From Bradyrhizobium liaoningense (GTDB lineage Bacteria; Pseudomonadota; Alphaproteobacteria; Rhizobiales; Xanthobacteraceae): a DNA stretch of 64,000 nt. Where the stretch lies: assembly GCF_018130955.1 (NCBI RefSeq), contig NZ_JAFCJM010000020.1:1-64000 (forward strand). The letters run 5' to 3'. Position 1 is the first letter of the stretch. Every line of letters starts with the position of its first letter. Position numbers and translations under genes: made by a program. Shown here one piece after another: positions 51,829-60,895 of this stretch. The notes below the pieces were generated by a model. It was given only the letters and a program-made list of their open reading frames with translations, was not told the origin of the DNA and ran no database searches.

Positions 51829-53325
51829 ATGACTGTTGCGATCGAGATGGGGCACACGAGCGCCGGCGCCCCCGCGACTCTCGACCTCGAGGAGTTGCTT
51901 GCGACACGCCTGCTGGTGCAGGGCAATTCAGGTTCCGGCAAATCCCATCTCTTGCGGCGGCTCCTGGAACAGAGCGCCGCCTGGGTGCAGCAGGCCATCA
52001 TCGACCCCGAAGGCGACTTCGTGACGCTGAACGAGGCTTTTGGTCACCTCGTGATCGATGCCGAGGACCATACCGAACGGGGCCTTCAGGTCGCGGGCGA
52101 GCGGGCGCGCATCCACCGCGTCTCGACCGTGCTCAATCTCGAAGGGCTGGACGCCGAAAACCAGATGCGGCGCGCCGCGGCCTTCCTCAGTGGCCTGTTC
52201 GACGTCGAGCGCGACCACTGGTATCCGATGCTCGTCGTGGTGGACGAAGCCCAGCTCTTTGCTCCCGCCGTCGCGGGTGAAGTTTCGGACGAAGCGCGAA
52301 AACTTTCGCTCGGCGCCATGACCAATTTGATGTGCCGCGGCCGCAAGCGCGGGCTCGCCGGCGTGATTGCGACCCAGCGCCTGGCAAAGCTCGCCAAGAA
52401 CGTCGCGGCCGAGGCCTCCAACTTCCTCATGGGCCGGACCTTCCTCGACATCGACATGGCGCGCGCGGCCGATCTGCTCGGCATGGAGCGGCGGCAGGCC
52501 GACGCCTTCAGGGACCTGGAGCGCGGACAATTCATGGCGCTCGGCCCGGCGCTCTCCCGCCGCCCGCTCGGCCTGCGCATCGGTTCGACCGACACGCGCG
52601 CGCGCAATGCCAGCCCAAAACTGATGCCGCTCCCCGAAGCCGCGCTCGAGGATGCGCGCGCCGTGATCTTGGCGGCCCCGCCGCCCGAGGCCGGCCGGCC
52701 CCAGCGCCGGCCGTCACCGGATCTTCTTGACCAGCTCCGGGCGGCAAAGGCGGCGGCGACAGAAATCCGTCCCGAGGCGATCGAAATTCCCCTCAGCGCC
52801 GAGCAGATCGCCGAGCTGCGCGAGCGGGTCGACGGCATCCTCAGCGCGATCCTCGCCGAGCCCGATGCGGGATTTCGCGCTGTCGGCGTGCTCTATCAGG
52901 AGTTCGTGGTTCGCTGCCGCATCGAGGGCCTCGGTTCTGATGTGCCTGACCTCGGCGAATTCCGCCGCATGCTGACGCGCGCTCGCGCAGGCCTCGGCTC
53001 CGATCTCGCTGATGACGAGGCGTGGGAGGACGTCACGCTTCGCGCCGGGATCTTGCCGGAGGATATGCAGGGCGTCTTCATGATGATCGCGCGCGCGGCG
53101 AAGGAGGGCTGGCCGTGCCCGAGCGATATCGCGATCGCGCGCGCCTATGGCTCGCACTCGCTGCGCCGCGCCCAGCGCCTGCTCAGCTACATCGAGGAGC
53201 AGGGGCTGATCGTCTGCCAGCTCGACGGCGCCGGCCGGCGCATCGTGACGCTCGTCGAGCTCGCCTGGGCGACGGCGCCGGGTGATCCCAATGCGGAAGA
53301 GGCGATGCAGAGCCGGGTGGGCTGA
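51829..53325 (+). CDS. HerA/FtsK-like ATP-binding protein
   Basis: A 498-residue protein. Residues 32-39 are Walker A (GNSGSGKS), 134-142 Walker B (MLVVVDEAQ), followed by GRKRGLAGVIATQRLAKLAK (sensor and arginine-type motif of HerA-like ATPases) and GRTFLDIDMARAADLLGM. The C-terminal part (about 330-498) is helical with a winged-helix look (YGSHSLRRAQRLLSYIEEQG). No partner nuclease (NurA) or Sir2 is nearby. TTG 51817 is an alternative start. Confidence 0.85.
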   Translation: MTVAIEMGHTSAGAPATLDLEELLATRLLVQGNSGSGKSHLLRRLLEQSAAWVQQAIIDPEGDFVTLNEAFGHLVIDAEDHTERGLQVAGERARIHRVSTVLNLEGLDAENQMRRAAAFLSGLFDVERDHWYPMLVVVDEAQLFAPAVAGEVSDEARKLSLGAMTNLMCRGRKRGLAGVIATQRLAKLAKNVAAEASNFLMGRTFLDIDMARAADLLGMERRQADAFRDLERGQFMALGPALSRRPLGLRIGSTDTRARNASPKLMPLPEAALEDARAVILAAPPPEAGRPQRRPSPDLLDQLRAAKAAATEIRPEAIEIPLSAEQIAELRERVDGILSAILAEPDAGFRAVGVLYQEFVVRCRIEGLGSDVPDLGEFRRMLTRARAGLGSDLADDEAWEDVTLRAGILPEDMQGVFMMIARAAKEGWPCPSDIAIARAYGSHSLRRAQRLLSYIEEQGLIVCQLDGAGRRIVTLVELAWATAPGDPNAEEAMQSRVG

Positions 53326-53445
53326 GCTTCGCGAAACCCGCGCTCCAGGCTCCTTGCTCGCCTCCTGGGGTGACGGTTTGCGTCAAGTCAAAGGGCGTCT
53401 CCTGAGCGGCGGCTATAGCTGGAATCGGGAGGCAGGGTGACCCCA

Positions 53446-54102
53446 ATGCTACCCTTTGCGCAGGACGAGTTCCTTGCGGTCTTTGTGGCGTATAACAGTG
53501 CCATCTGGCCGGCCCAGATCGCCGCGTACCTGCTCGGCGGTGTAGCGGTTGCGTTGCTGTTTCGAAGAGGCCAGCTCGCGGATCGCGTGATCGCCGGAAT
53601 CCTGGCTGCGATGTGGCTGTGGACGGGGATCGCATATCACGCACTCTGGTTCTCGCAAATCAACAAGGCCGCCTATCTCTTTGCGTCGCTGTTTATCGCC
53701 CAGGGCATTTATCTCCTATATGCCGGCGTGTATCGTTGCCAAATTCGCTTCGGATTGCGATCGGACCTTGCAACCGCGGTCGGCGTCGCATTGGTCGCCT
53801 ATGCTGCGATCATCTACCCACTCATTGGCGTCATCGTTGGCCACAGCTATCCGGAGCTGCCGATGTTCGGCGTGACGCCGTGTCCCGTCACCGTCTTCAC
53901 GCTGGGATTTTTTCTGCTGACGACGGAGCGCCTGCCGCGCTCCCTTCTTGTGGTTCCCTTCGCTTGGTCGTTGATCGGCGGAAGTGCCGCCATTCTCCTT
54001 CACGTGCCGCAGGACTGGTTGCTTCTGGCCAGTGGCTGCATCGTGGTCGTGCTGATTGTCCTCAGGGACCGGCGGGCGGCGGCCGGTGTCGGGACGGCAT
54101 GA
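53446..54102 (+). CDS. DUF6064 family membrane protein
   Basis: A 218-residue inner-membrane protein with about seven hydrophobic helices (AAYLLGGVAVALLF, VIAGILAAMWLWTGIAYHA, LFASLFIAQGIYLLYAGV, AVGVALVAYAAIIYPLIGVI, VTVFTLGFFLLT, and two more). It matches the DUF6064 family by WTGIAYHALWFSQINKAA and FGVTPCPVTVFTLG. Function unknown. GTG 53437 is an alternative start. Confidence 0.82.
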   Translation: MLPFAQDEFLAVFVAYNSAIWPAQIAAYLLGGVAVALLFRRGQLADRVIAGILAAMWLWTGIAYHALWFSQINKAAYLFASLFIAQGIYLLYAGVYRCQIRFGLRSDLATAVGVALVAYAAIIYPLIGVIVGHSYPELPMFGVTPCPVTVFTLGFFLLTTERLPRSLLVVPFAWSLIGGSAAILLHVPQDWLLLASGCIVVVLIVLRDRRAAAGVGTA

Positions 54103-54185
54103 CGGCGTACCTGCGATCGGCCAGGGTTCACGGGCTCGACGTCTGCGAGTCCGAGGCCGCCGTCGGACAGAACATCCGAGTCATT

Positions 54186-54773
54186 TCAGAGGCGCCGCTG
54201 GGGGCGCCGTCGGATGCGATAGACGGATGCCGGGGGGATATTGAGCGCCGTTCGTCCGACCAGGCTGGCCTTCAGTCCAAGACGATCGAGAATCGGCCGT
54301 GGCACCGGACAACGCGGTCCGTATGTGAACTGATAGAGCGTGCCTCCCTCCTGCATGTGGCGAAAGGCTCCGGCCAGGATTGCGATCACTTTGCGCGGCG
54401 ACATCGACAATAGCGGCAGCCCGCTGACAACCGCAGAGGCTGGCGCCATGAACGGCTCGTGTTGCGAGAGTTGGCGCGCATCCATCCAGAGCAAGCGCGC
54501 CCTCGGAAAACGCTGCTGCAAAAGGCGGACGAAATCTGAGCCGTATTCGACGAGCAACAGGTCGCGTTCCGGCACACCGCGCCGTATGAGCGCCTTGGTG
54601 AAGATACCGGTCCCAGGCCCCAGTTCGATCACCGGTCCGGTGCCGGGTACGATCTCCTGCGTCATCAGGCGCGCCAGCGATTGACCTGATGGCGCTACGG
54701 CCGAGACTTGCCAGGGATTGGAAACGTACGAGCGGAAGAACTGAAAGAAGTCTGCTACGGCGCTGGCGTTCAT
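54186..54773 (-). CDS. class I SAM-dependent methyltransferase, PmtA-like
   Basis: A 195-residue enzyme with motif I VIELGPGTGIFTKALI, then LLLVEYGSDFVRLLQQRFPR and ARLLWMDARQLS. The N-terminal FFQFFRSYVSNPWQVSAVAPS and the set of these motifs resemble the rhizobial phospholipid N-methyltransferase (PmtA), which makes phosphatidylcholine. I cannot tell whether it methylates phosphatidylethanolamine or another lipid. GAGAGG lies 6 nt before ATG 54773. It ends the block that starts with SDR 55688. Confidence 0.85.
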   Translation of the reverse strand: MNASAVADFFQFFRSYVSNPWQVSAVAPSGQSLARLMTQEIVPGTGPVIELGPGTGIFTKALIRRGVPERDLLLVEYGSDFVRLLQQRFPRARLLWMDARQLSQHEPFMAPASAVVSGLPLLSMSPRKVIAILAGAFRHMQEGGTLYQFTYGPRCPVPRPILDRLGLKASLVGRTALNIPPASVYRIRRRPQRRL

Positions 54774-54839
54774 CACTGTCCTCTCTTTCCATTCACGACA
54801 AGCAAACGGACGCGTTTCATGAAAGGCGGCAGGGCACGA

Positions 54840-55688
54840 CTACGATGCGATGTTGTGCTGCCTTGCATCGCCTTGCGCTGCGTTGGAAAGAGGCTCCCAC
54901 GCTTCCCACGTCGCGAGCCGCTCGGCGTAGGCAGCGCGGGCTCGCGGCAATCCTTCCGTACCGACAAAGAACCGCAACGGAGGGTTCTTGGCGTCGACGA
55001 TCTTCAGGATCGCATCGGCCGTCGCTTGCGGATCCCCGAATGCGAGCTTGGCGCCCGCCGCAAACATCTCTGCCCTTGTATTGCTGTAGGCGTCAATGAC
55101 GGGCGAGATCCTGAGCGAAGCCATGCTGGCGAACCCTGTCGCGTAGGCGCCCGGCTCGAGCAGCGTGACCTTGATCCCGAAGCTCTTGACCTCCTGCGCC
55201 AGACTCTCATGAAGAGCTTCGAGTGCGAACTTCGAGGCGTTGTAGAACCCGGTGATGGGACCGGCAACGACGCCCGCGACGCTCGATACACCGATGACAT
55301 GGCCGCTGCGCTGCCGTCGCAGCAGGGGGAGGGCGGCCTGAATGACCCGAAGGGAGCCGAAGACGTTCGTGTCGAACTCGGCACGAACATCGGCCTCGCT
55401 TGCCTCCTCGATCGCGCCAACGAGTGCGTAACCCGCGTTGTTGAGGACGACGTCCAATCTTCCGAAGTGCATGTAAGCCCTGGTCACGACGTTCTGGACC
55501 GCGTGAGCATTGGTCACGTCCAGCGTCATTGGCAGCACCGCGTCACCGTAGCTGTCCGCAAGATCAGCGACGTCCGCCATGATGCGGGCGGTGGCCGCTA
55601 CCTTGTCGCCGCGCTTGAGGGCGGCCTCGGCCCAGATGCGGCCAAAGCCGCGCGATGCCCCGGTGATGAACCAGACTTTGCCAGACAT
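54840..55688 (-). CDS. SDR family oxidoreductase
   Basis: A 282-residue short-chain dehydrogenase with TGASRGFGRIW (residues 9-19), NNAGYALVGAIEEA (NNAG), a Ser (VSSVAGVVAGP) and YNASKFALE (Tyr/Lys). It resembles the larger SDR type of uncertain substrate. Start 55688 has AAGGGA at 6 nt. It is separated from the methyltransferase by 66 bp and may share its transcript. Confidence 0.92.
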   Translation of the reverse strand: MSGKVWFITGASRGFGRIWAEAALKRGDKVAATARIMADVADLADSYGDAVLPMTLDVTNAHAVQNVVTRAYMHFGRLDVVLNNAGYALVGAIEEASEADVRAEFDTNVFGSLRVIQAALPLLRRQRSGHVIGVSSVAGVVAGPITGFYNASKFALEALHESLAQEVKSFGIKVTLLEPGAYATGFASMASLRISPVIDAYSNTRAEMFAAGAKLAFGDPQATADAILKIVDAKNPPLRFFVGTEGLPRARAAYAERLATWEAWEPLSNAAQGDARQHNIAS

Positions 55689-55868
55689 GCGATATCCCTT
55701 TGTGAGTTGAGTTGGTCTGCAGGTTTTCTCGTAGCGCCGGGAGGGTCGATCGGCAGTGGCGAACCGCGCCAACGAAGTTGCCACAGGCGCCAAAGAAGAT
55801 GCAGGACATGCGGAGGGCAAGGCGCTCTCAGTATCGCCTCAATGTTGGCTGCGTTCGGCTCCGAACGG

Positions 55869-56885
55869 TCAGTGAACCTTGTTGCCGTGCAGCTCGCGCC
55901 AGCGGCTTGGCGTCACGCCTTCCCAGTATCGGAAAGCGCGATAGAAGGAGCTTGCATCCTGGTAGCCCAGCAGGCACGCGACCTCATCGATTTCAGCCGT
56001 TGGATCCGACAGAAGTTGCCGCCCGAGTTCTTGACGCGCCTCAACGAGTAACTCACGGAAGCTCGCACCTTCCTCGGTTATGCGCCGTTGGAGGGTCCGC
56101 TCGCTAGTCCCAAGGTCACGCGCCACGTCCGACAGTTCCGGCCGTCCGCTCGCAAGGCTTCTCTTGAGTACGACCTTCACTTGCTCCTTGATCGAGCTGC
56201 GCGCTTGCAGCTCGCCTAGTGCCGACGCCAGTGCTGGCGTCAGAATTTCGAGCAGTGCTTGGTTGTGCCCCGGAAAAGGACGATCCAGGTCAGCGGTTTT
56301 CAGGATCAGCAGGTTTCGTGCCGAGCCATAACGGATCGGACATTCAAAATACTTCTGGTAGACATCGCTGCTGGGGCGGGAACGGACCAGCTCCACGCGT
56401 TTCGGCGTCAAGTGTTGCCAGGTGCCCCGACGCCCGAGTTCGACCAGGGTTGCGAAGGTCACGTCCGTCGAAATCGAGGGCTCAGGTTCGCTTGCGTACG
56501 GCCACTCTGCCGTGATCGTGCATTCGTCTTTGCTCTCCTTAACCTGCAATTGCTCGGGCGAGCAAAGCCGCTTGAAACGTGCAATGCGGAGCAGTCCGTC
56601 GCGATAATCCCTTGCGTAGAACGCAGCCAGGCTCGACGGGGGATGAACGGCCGATTCGGTACTCTGGACCAGCCTGAGACCGAGACCGGGCTCGGGCTTC
56701 AACTCCTCAAGGGCCTTCCAGAGAGCAAAGAACTGCGCAGTGGTGACCTGCCCCTGTTCGTTCAGGTGCAAGGTTGCGGGCAACTTGGCCTGTCGCAGCA
56801 GTGCCGCCGGCGGGACCCCGATCTGCTCCACGGTCTGCCAGAAGGCCCGTGGCACCTTGCATCTGTCTGCTGCCATCCCACTCAT
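55869..56885 (-). CDS. AraC family transcriptional regulator (ArgR/OruR-like)
   Basis: A 338-residue regulator. N-terminal arabinose-binding-like domain (VPRAFWQTVEQIGVPPAALL to about 210) and the C-terminal HTH pair: LSDVARDLGTSERTLQRRIT and IDEVACLLGYQDASSFYRAF. Start 56885 overlaps the stop of the upstream SDR gene by 4 nt. It probably controls this SDR operon. Confidence 0.92.
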   Translation of the reverse strand: MSGMAADRCKVPRAFWQTVEQIGVPPAALLRQAKLPATLHLNEQGQVTTAQFFALWKALEELKPEPGLGLRLVQSTESAVHPPSSLAAFYARDYRDGLLRIARFKRLCSPEQLQVKESKDECTITAEWPYASEPEPSISTDVTFATLVELGRRGTWQHLTPKRVELVRSRPSSDVYQKYFECPIRYGSARNLLILKTADLDRPFPGHNQALLEILTPALASALGELQARSSIKEQVKVVLKRSLASGRPELSDVARDLGTSERTLQRRITEEGASFRELLVEARQELGRQLLSDPTAEIDEVACLLGYQDASSFYRAFRYWEGVTPSRWRELHGNKVH

Positions 56886-57730
56886 TGCCGGTCCCGATCC
56901 CAGCGCATCTGACTCATGATCACGCGATCGAACATGCGATCGCCGAACCACTCGCGGATCTTGATCATGGGCAAGGCGTACTTGCCAGCGACGTAGCGTG
57001 TACGCGGCTTGGCCTCATTCACGGCCTTGGAGACGACGTCAGCGATGACGGTCGGGTTTGTGCCGCGCCCCTGCCCATAAGCATCCCGGGTCGATTTCGC
57101 GACCGCGTGCGTCAGCCTGGCATAGGGGCCTGTACCTGAGCGCTTGAGCAGTCCATTGGCAACCACGTCACCGAATCCTGTCTCGATCAGGCCAGGCTCG
57201 ACCACAACCACTTTGATGCCGAACGGAGCGAGTTCGAGCCGCAGACAATCGGACCAGCCTTCGAGTGCATGCTTGGTTGCGTGGTACCATGAACCGAGCA
57301 AGGTGTAGATCTTGCCGCCCATCGAGGTGATGTTGATGATCGTCCCGGAGCGCTTCTCCCTCATTTTCGGCAGCAGGAGCTGCGTCAGCCGGGCGGCACC
57401 GAACAAGTTCACTTCGAACTGGTACCTCGCTTCGTCGATGCCGACGTCCTCAACGGGACCGTACAGTCCGAACCCGGCGTTGTTGACGAGCACGTCGATG
57501 CCGTCGACTTCTTCAAGGATGGCGTCAACAGCCGCTTTGATCTCGGTGTCCTTGGACACGTCCATACGCAATGGCTTCGCGCCGAGCTTTGCGAGGTCGC
57601 CCATTTTCTCGATGCTACGTGCAGCAACGTAGACCTGGAAGCCGTCCTTCATCAGGCGCTTTGCGATTTCCTTCCCCATGCCGGAAGAAGCTCCGGTCAC
57701 GAGCGCAGTTCTCTTCGATTTGTCAGACAT
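56882..57730 (-). CDS. SDR family oxidoreductase
   Basis: A 282-residue short-chain dehydrogenase starting MSDKSKRTALVTGASSGMGK at 57730 (GAGAGG at 5 nt). Seen: TGASSGMG, NNAGFGLYGPVED, an NITSMGG serine and YHATKHALE (Tyr/Lys). Typical of 3-beta-hydroxysteroid-like or oxidoreductase-type SDR. Its stop overlaps the AraC start (ATGA), so enzyme and regulator form one operon. Confidence 0.93.
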   Translation of the reverse strand: MSDKSKRTALVTGASSGMGKEIAKRLMKDGFQVYVAARSIEKMGDLAKLGAKPLRMDVSKDTEIKAAVDAILEEVDGIDVLVNNAGFGLYGPVEDVGIDEARYQFEVNLFGAARLTQLLLPKMREKRSGTIINITSMGGKIYTLLGSWYHATKHALEGWSDCLRLELAPFGIKVVVVEPGLIETGFGDVVANGLLKRSGTGPYARLTHAVAKSTRDAYGQGRGTNPTVIADVVSKAVNEAKPRTRYVAGKYALPMIKIREWFGDRMFDRVIMSQMRWDRDRQ

Positions 57731-57929
57731 GCCAACCTCTCTTCGTTCTCGGTTATCTTGTGGGGCCTCCATGAAGCGAATTGACTAACAGAGCGCGCCA
57801 ATAGACTTGCACAACGCGCCAATTCCGACGACTGTTTTAAGTCATTGTACATGCGAGGAAATTCGCGGAGGAAGGCGCGGCACATGGGCCGCGCCTTGGC
57901 AAGGCGGTTCGGAATTGCCGGAAACCTGC

Positions 57930-58400
57930 TCACCCGCGGGCGCGGTGGAAAGTGCGGGTTTGCCCCATGGCTGGAAGGCCGAGATATCCTCTCAGGTGCA
58001 TCTTGCCGTCCTTGACGGTGGCCTTGCAGTTGTAGGTGCGGCCCGACGAGGCATCGTAAATCGAGCCGCCGCTCCACTCGCCGTCTCCCCAGCGCAAGCC
58101 CGTGATGAAGACGATGTTCTTAAGGGTCCGCGAACGCAGCGCGGGGTCAGGGTTCTTGGCGTCCTTCTTGAATGTGACATTGTCCGCTTCCACGATCTCG
58201 TTGCCGTAGAGCATGCGCGCCTGGAATTCCGCTCCGGCCTTGAACATGTCGAGTTTGACGGTGCCGTCGTCCGCTTCCCAGGTCCCGACGATCGTATCGG
58301 AGGCAGACGGCTCGCCGTGAGCCATCGGCATCAATCCGATGTTCAGTGTCGCCATGAGCAGGAAAATTGCGGATCGTCGGGAAAGCAGGGCTGTTTGCAT
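57930..58400 (-). CDS. DUF2147 exported protein
   Basis: A 156-residue protein with leader (about residues 1-29, MPMAHG) and a beta-rich DUF2147 domain: TIVGTWEADDGTVKLDMF, IVFITGLRWGDGEWSGGSIYD split as NIVFITGLRWG and GEWSGGSIYD, and GRTYNCKATVKDGKMHLRGY. Family members are lipocalin-like; function unknown. Start 58400 has AAGGA upstream. The next gene upstream is minC; the 360-bp gap between them holds only a palindromic repeat and the minC promoter region. Confidence 0.9.
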   Translation of the reverse strand: MQTALLSRRSAIFLLMATLNIGLMPMAHGEPSASDTIVGTWEADDGTVKLDMFKAGAEFQARMLYGNEIVEADNVTFKKDAKNPDPALRSRTLKNIVFITGLRWGDGEWSGGSIYDASSGRTYNCKATVKDGKMHLRGYLGLPAMGQTRTFHRARG

Positions 58401-58591
58401 GTTGTGTTCCTTGATTTGCAATTGGGAGGAGCGATCAAGTCGTTCGCTCGGTGGGCTCGCAGGTGTCTGTAGATTTCGGCGCTGGAGCCGGCAGCGGCAG
58501 AAGGCGCCAGCCGAATTGCGCGACGCGCCAATCAAGGGGCATGACGTCTCAAGCGAGGGCTGGACTAATCTCTTGCGCGCTGTCTCCCGAT

Positions 58592-58617
58592 GTCGTCCTG
58601 GCGTTCGCCAGGACGAC
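58592..58617. repeat. perfect palindrome
   Basis: GTCGTCCTGGCG-TT-CGCCAGGACGAC: 12-bp perfect inverted repeat with a 2-nt loop. It resembles the end of a Bradyrhizobium interspersed element that I recall. It lies in the 360-bp gap between DUF2147 and minC. Confidence 0.7.
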
Positions 58618-58694
58618 TCCAGAGCGAGGTGGGGCCATTAGCTCTTAATGGCTGACACGGCTATCCCCCGGTTCCGCGTAACCCCACGGAGAAG

Positions 58695-58709
58695 TTAACC
58701 CGCCATTAA
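58695..58709. promoter_or_regulatory. CtrA-type box upstream of minC
   Basis: TTAA-CCCGCCA-TTAA: a perfect TTAA-N7-TTAA full site, the consensus of the alphaproteobacterial cell-cycle regulator CtrA, followed by CC. A further TTAACC half-site is at 58727. It lies 52 bp before the minC start. Confidence 0.75.
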
Positions 58710-58760
58710 CCATCCCGGGTCGATCATTAACCATTCAATAACAAGGACGAGTCGGCCGCC

Positions 58761-59462
58761 ATGGAGGCAGCAGCAGCAAGACCTCAACGCCAGTTGGTGC
58801 GCCTGCGCGGGCGCTCCTATGTTGCCTTCGTCTTCGTGCCGACGGTGCCAATCGTCGACTGGCTGCAGGAGATCGACGCGACCATCGCGCGCTCGCCGGG
58901 ATTTTTCGTCGGCCGGCCGGTGGTGGTTGACCTGTCGTCGGTGGACCTCAGCCAGTCCGGCATCACCCATCTCCTGGCGAGCCTTCAGGAACGCAACATC
59001 CGCGTACTCGGCGTCGAGGGGGTGGAGGAGGCGCGGCTGACGCCGGCGATGCCGCCGCTGCTCACCGGCGGCCGTGCCTGCGCGATCGAGCAGAACGCGC
59101 CGAAAAAGCCGGCGGCCAAGATCGACCTCAAGCCGACCTCGCTGCTCCTGGAGCACCCGGTGCGCTCCGGCCAGACCGTGATTTTCCCCGAAGGGGACGT
59201 GACCATTCTCGGCTCGGTGGGATCCGGGGCCGAGGTCGTGGCGGGCGGTTCCATCCACGTCTATGGCGCGCTGCGCGGCCGCGCCATGGCCGGTGTCAAC
59301 GGACACTCCTCCGCGCGGATCTATTGTCAGAAGATCGAGGCTGAACTGCTTGCAATTGATGGATTTTACCAGACCGCGGACGACATCGACGCCGCCTTGC
59401 GCGGCAAGCCGGCCCAGGCCTGGCTACAGGGGAATACCATGCGAATTACAGCACTGAACTGA
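58761..59462 (+). CDS. minC: septum site-determining protein MinC
   Basis: A 233-residue inhibitor of FtsZ assembly. N-terminal domain (about 5-105, LVRLRGRSYVAFVFVP, VVVDLSSVDLSQSGITHLLA) targets FtsZ; the C-terminal beta-helix (about 125-225) has the repeated-rung GDVTILGSVGSGAEVVAGGS and IHVYGALRGRAMAG that bind MinD. Both halves are normal. First of minC-minD-minE, 21 bp before minD. Confidence 0.96.
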   Translation: MEAAAARPQRQLVRLRGRSYVAFVFVPTVPIVDWLQEIDATIARSPGFFVGRPVVVDLSSVDLSQSGITHLLASLQERNIRVLGVEGVEEARLTPAMPPLLTGGRACAIEQNAPKKPAAKIDLKPTSLLLEHPVRSGQTVIFPEGDVTILGSVGSGAEVVAGGSIHVYGALRGRAMAGVNGHSSARIYCQKIEAELLAIDGFYQTADDIDAALRGKPAQAWLQGNTMRITALN

Positions 59463-59483
59463 CCAGAAAAGGAGACATTTCAG

Positions 59484-60299
59484 ATGAGTAAGGTACTGGT
59501 CGTGACATCAGGCAAGGGCGGGGTCGGCAAGACCACGACCACAGCCGCCCTTGGCGCGGCGCTGGCGCAACGCGGCGACAAGGTCGTCGTCGTCGATTTC
59601 GACGTCGGCCTGCGCAACCTTGACCTCGTGATGGGCGCCGAACGCCGCGTGGTGTTCGACCTCATCAACGTCGTGCAGGGGGTGGCGAAGTTGCCGCAGG
59701 CGCTGATCCGCGACAAGCGGCTGGAGAACCTCTGGCTGCTGCCGGCCTCGCAAACCCGCGACAAGGACGCGCTGACGGAGGAGGGCGTAGGGAGCGTCAT
59801 CTCCGACCTACGCTCCCGGTTCGACTGGGTGATCTGCGACAGCCCGGCCGGCATCGAGCGCGGCGCCTCGATGGCGATGCGCTTCGCCGACGAGGCTGTG
59901 ATCGTCACCAACCCTGAAGTCTCCTCGGTGCGCGACTCAGATCGCATCATCGGCATGCTCGATTCCAAGACGGTCCGGGCCGAGCGCGGCGAGCGGGTCG
60001 AGAAACACATTCTCATCACCCGCTACGATCCCGCGCGCGCCTCGCGCGGCGAGATGCTGACCATCGACGACATCCTGGAAATTCTGGCGACGCCCTTGCT
60101 GGGCATCATCCCCGAAAGCCAGGACGTGCTGAAAGCCTCCAACGTCGGTACGCCCGTGACGCTGTCCAATGCGGACGGTGCGCCCGCGCGGGCCTACATG
60201 GACGCGGCGAAGCGGTTGTGTGGCGAAAACATCCGGATGTCCGTGCCTTCGGAGAAAAAAGGCTTCATGGATCGCCTCTTGCGACGGAGGGCGGCATGA
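59484..60299 (+). CDS. minD: septum site-determining ATPase MinD
   Basis: A 271-residue ParA-like ATPase. Deviant Walker A GKGGVGKTTT (residues 10-19), VVVDFDVGLRNLDLVMG and DWVICDSPAGIE. The C-terminus KKGFMDRLLRRR is the amphipathic membrane-targeting helix. AAGGAG ribosome-binding site. It recruits MinC to the membrane and is driven by MinE. The start codon of minE overlaps its stop by 4 nt. Confidence 0.98.
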   Translation: MSKVLVVTSGKGGVGKTTTTAALGAALAQRGDKVVVVDFDVGLRNLDLVMGAERRVVFDLINVVQGVAKLPQALIRDKRLENLWLLPASQTRDKDALTEEGVGSVISDLRSRFDWVICDSPAGIERGASMAMRFADEAVIVTNPEVSSVRDSDRIIGMLDSKTVRAERGERVEKHILITRYDPARASRGEMLTIDDILEILATPLLGIIPESQDVLKASNVGTPVTLSNADGAPARAYMDAAKRLCGENIRMSVPSEKKGFMDRLLRRRAA

Positions 60300-60577
60300 G
60301 CATGGGTCTGCTCCGGCTTCTGCGCGGCAAGAAGGCGTCTGCACCGGTCGCTCGCGAGCGGCTGCAGATCCTGCTGGCGCACGAACGCGGAATGCGCGGT
60401 CAGCCCGATCTGCTCGGTGTGCTGCGTGAGGAAATTCTCGCTGTCGTCTCCAAGCATGTGAAGCTCGACCCGACCAAGGTCATCGTGCGGCTCGAACGCG
60501 GCGACGAGGTGTCGACGCTTGAGGTCGACATCGAGGTGCCCAACGATTTTGAACGCAAGCGCGTGGCGGTCGCGTAG
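60296..60577 (+). CDS. minE: cell division topological specificity factor MinE
   Basis: A 93-residue protein. N-terminal amphipathic and anti-MinCD region (LLRLLRGKKASAPVARERLQ, ILLAHERG) and the topological domain (LREEILAVVSKHVKLDPTK, VIVRLERGDEVSTLEVDIEV). It stimulates MinD ATP hydrolysis and sets the division plane. ATGA overlap with minD fixes the start at 60296. Confidence 0.97.
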   Translation: MSMGLLRLLRGKKASAPVARERLQILLAHERGMRGQPDLLGVLREEILAVVSKHVKLDPTKVIVRLERGDEVSTLEVDIEVPNDFERKRVAVA

Positions 60578-60609
60578 GGAACCGGACATCGGCTGAACCG
60601 TTGATCGGT

Positions 60610-60643
60610 AACCGCGGTGGATCTTGCGAGACCCGCCGCGGTT
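60610..60643 (+). terminator. hairpin after minE
   Basis: AACCGCGG ... CCGCGGTT (8 bp perfect arms) 33 nt behind the minE stop, with only a short T run. It could end the minCDE transcript. Confidence 0.45.
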
Positions 60644-60669
60644 TCGACGTGTCAAACGGGAGAGCGCCC

Positions 60670-60855
60670 ATGATGTCCGAGCTCCAGGTCCACACCATCG
60701 CGCGACAGATGCTCGAACGGCACGGTTATGCCGCGATCGCGAAAGCCGCCGAGCAGGCCCAGGCCTGTGAAGGGCGCGGTGAGGCGGAGGATGCCAAGGA
60801 ATGGCGTCACATCGAGGACGCCATGAAGATCATCCGCGGACCGCATCAGAGCTGA
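60670..60855 (+). CDS. small conserved hypothetical protein (61 aa)
   Basis: A 61-residue protein starting MMSELQVHTIARQMLERHGY with GGGAGA upstream. It is helical, acidic-basic mixed, ending WRHIEDAMKIIRGPHQS. The conserved position right behind minE is probably a local arrangement. No known domain; it resembles short proteins I recall in alphaproteobacteria. Confidence 0.7.
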   Translation: MMSELQVHTIARQMLERHGYAAIAKAAEQAQACEGRGEAEDAKEWRHIEDAMKIIRGPHQS

Positions 60856-60895
60856 GTGCGCGTGAAGAGAACGCGTCAAGACTAGGCGCTAAAGC

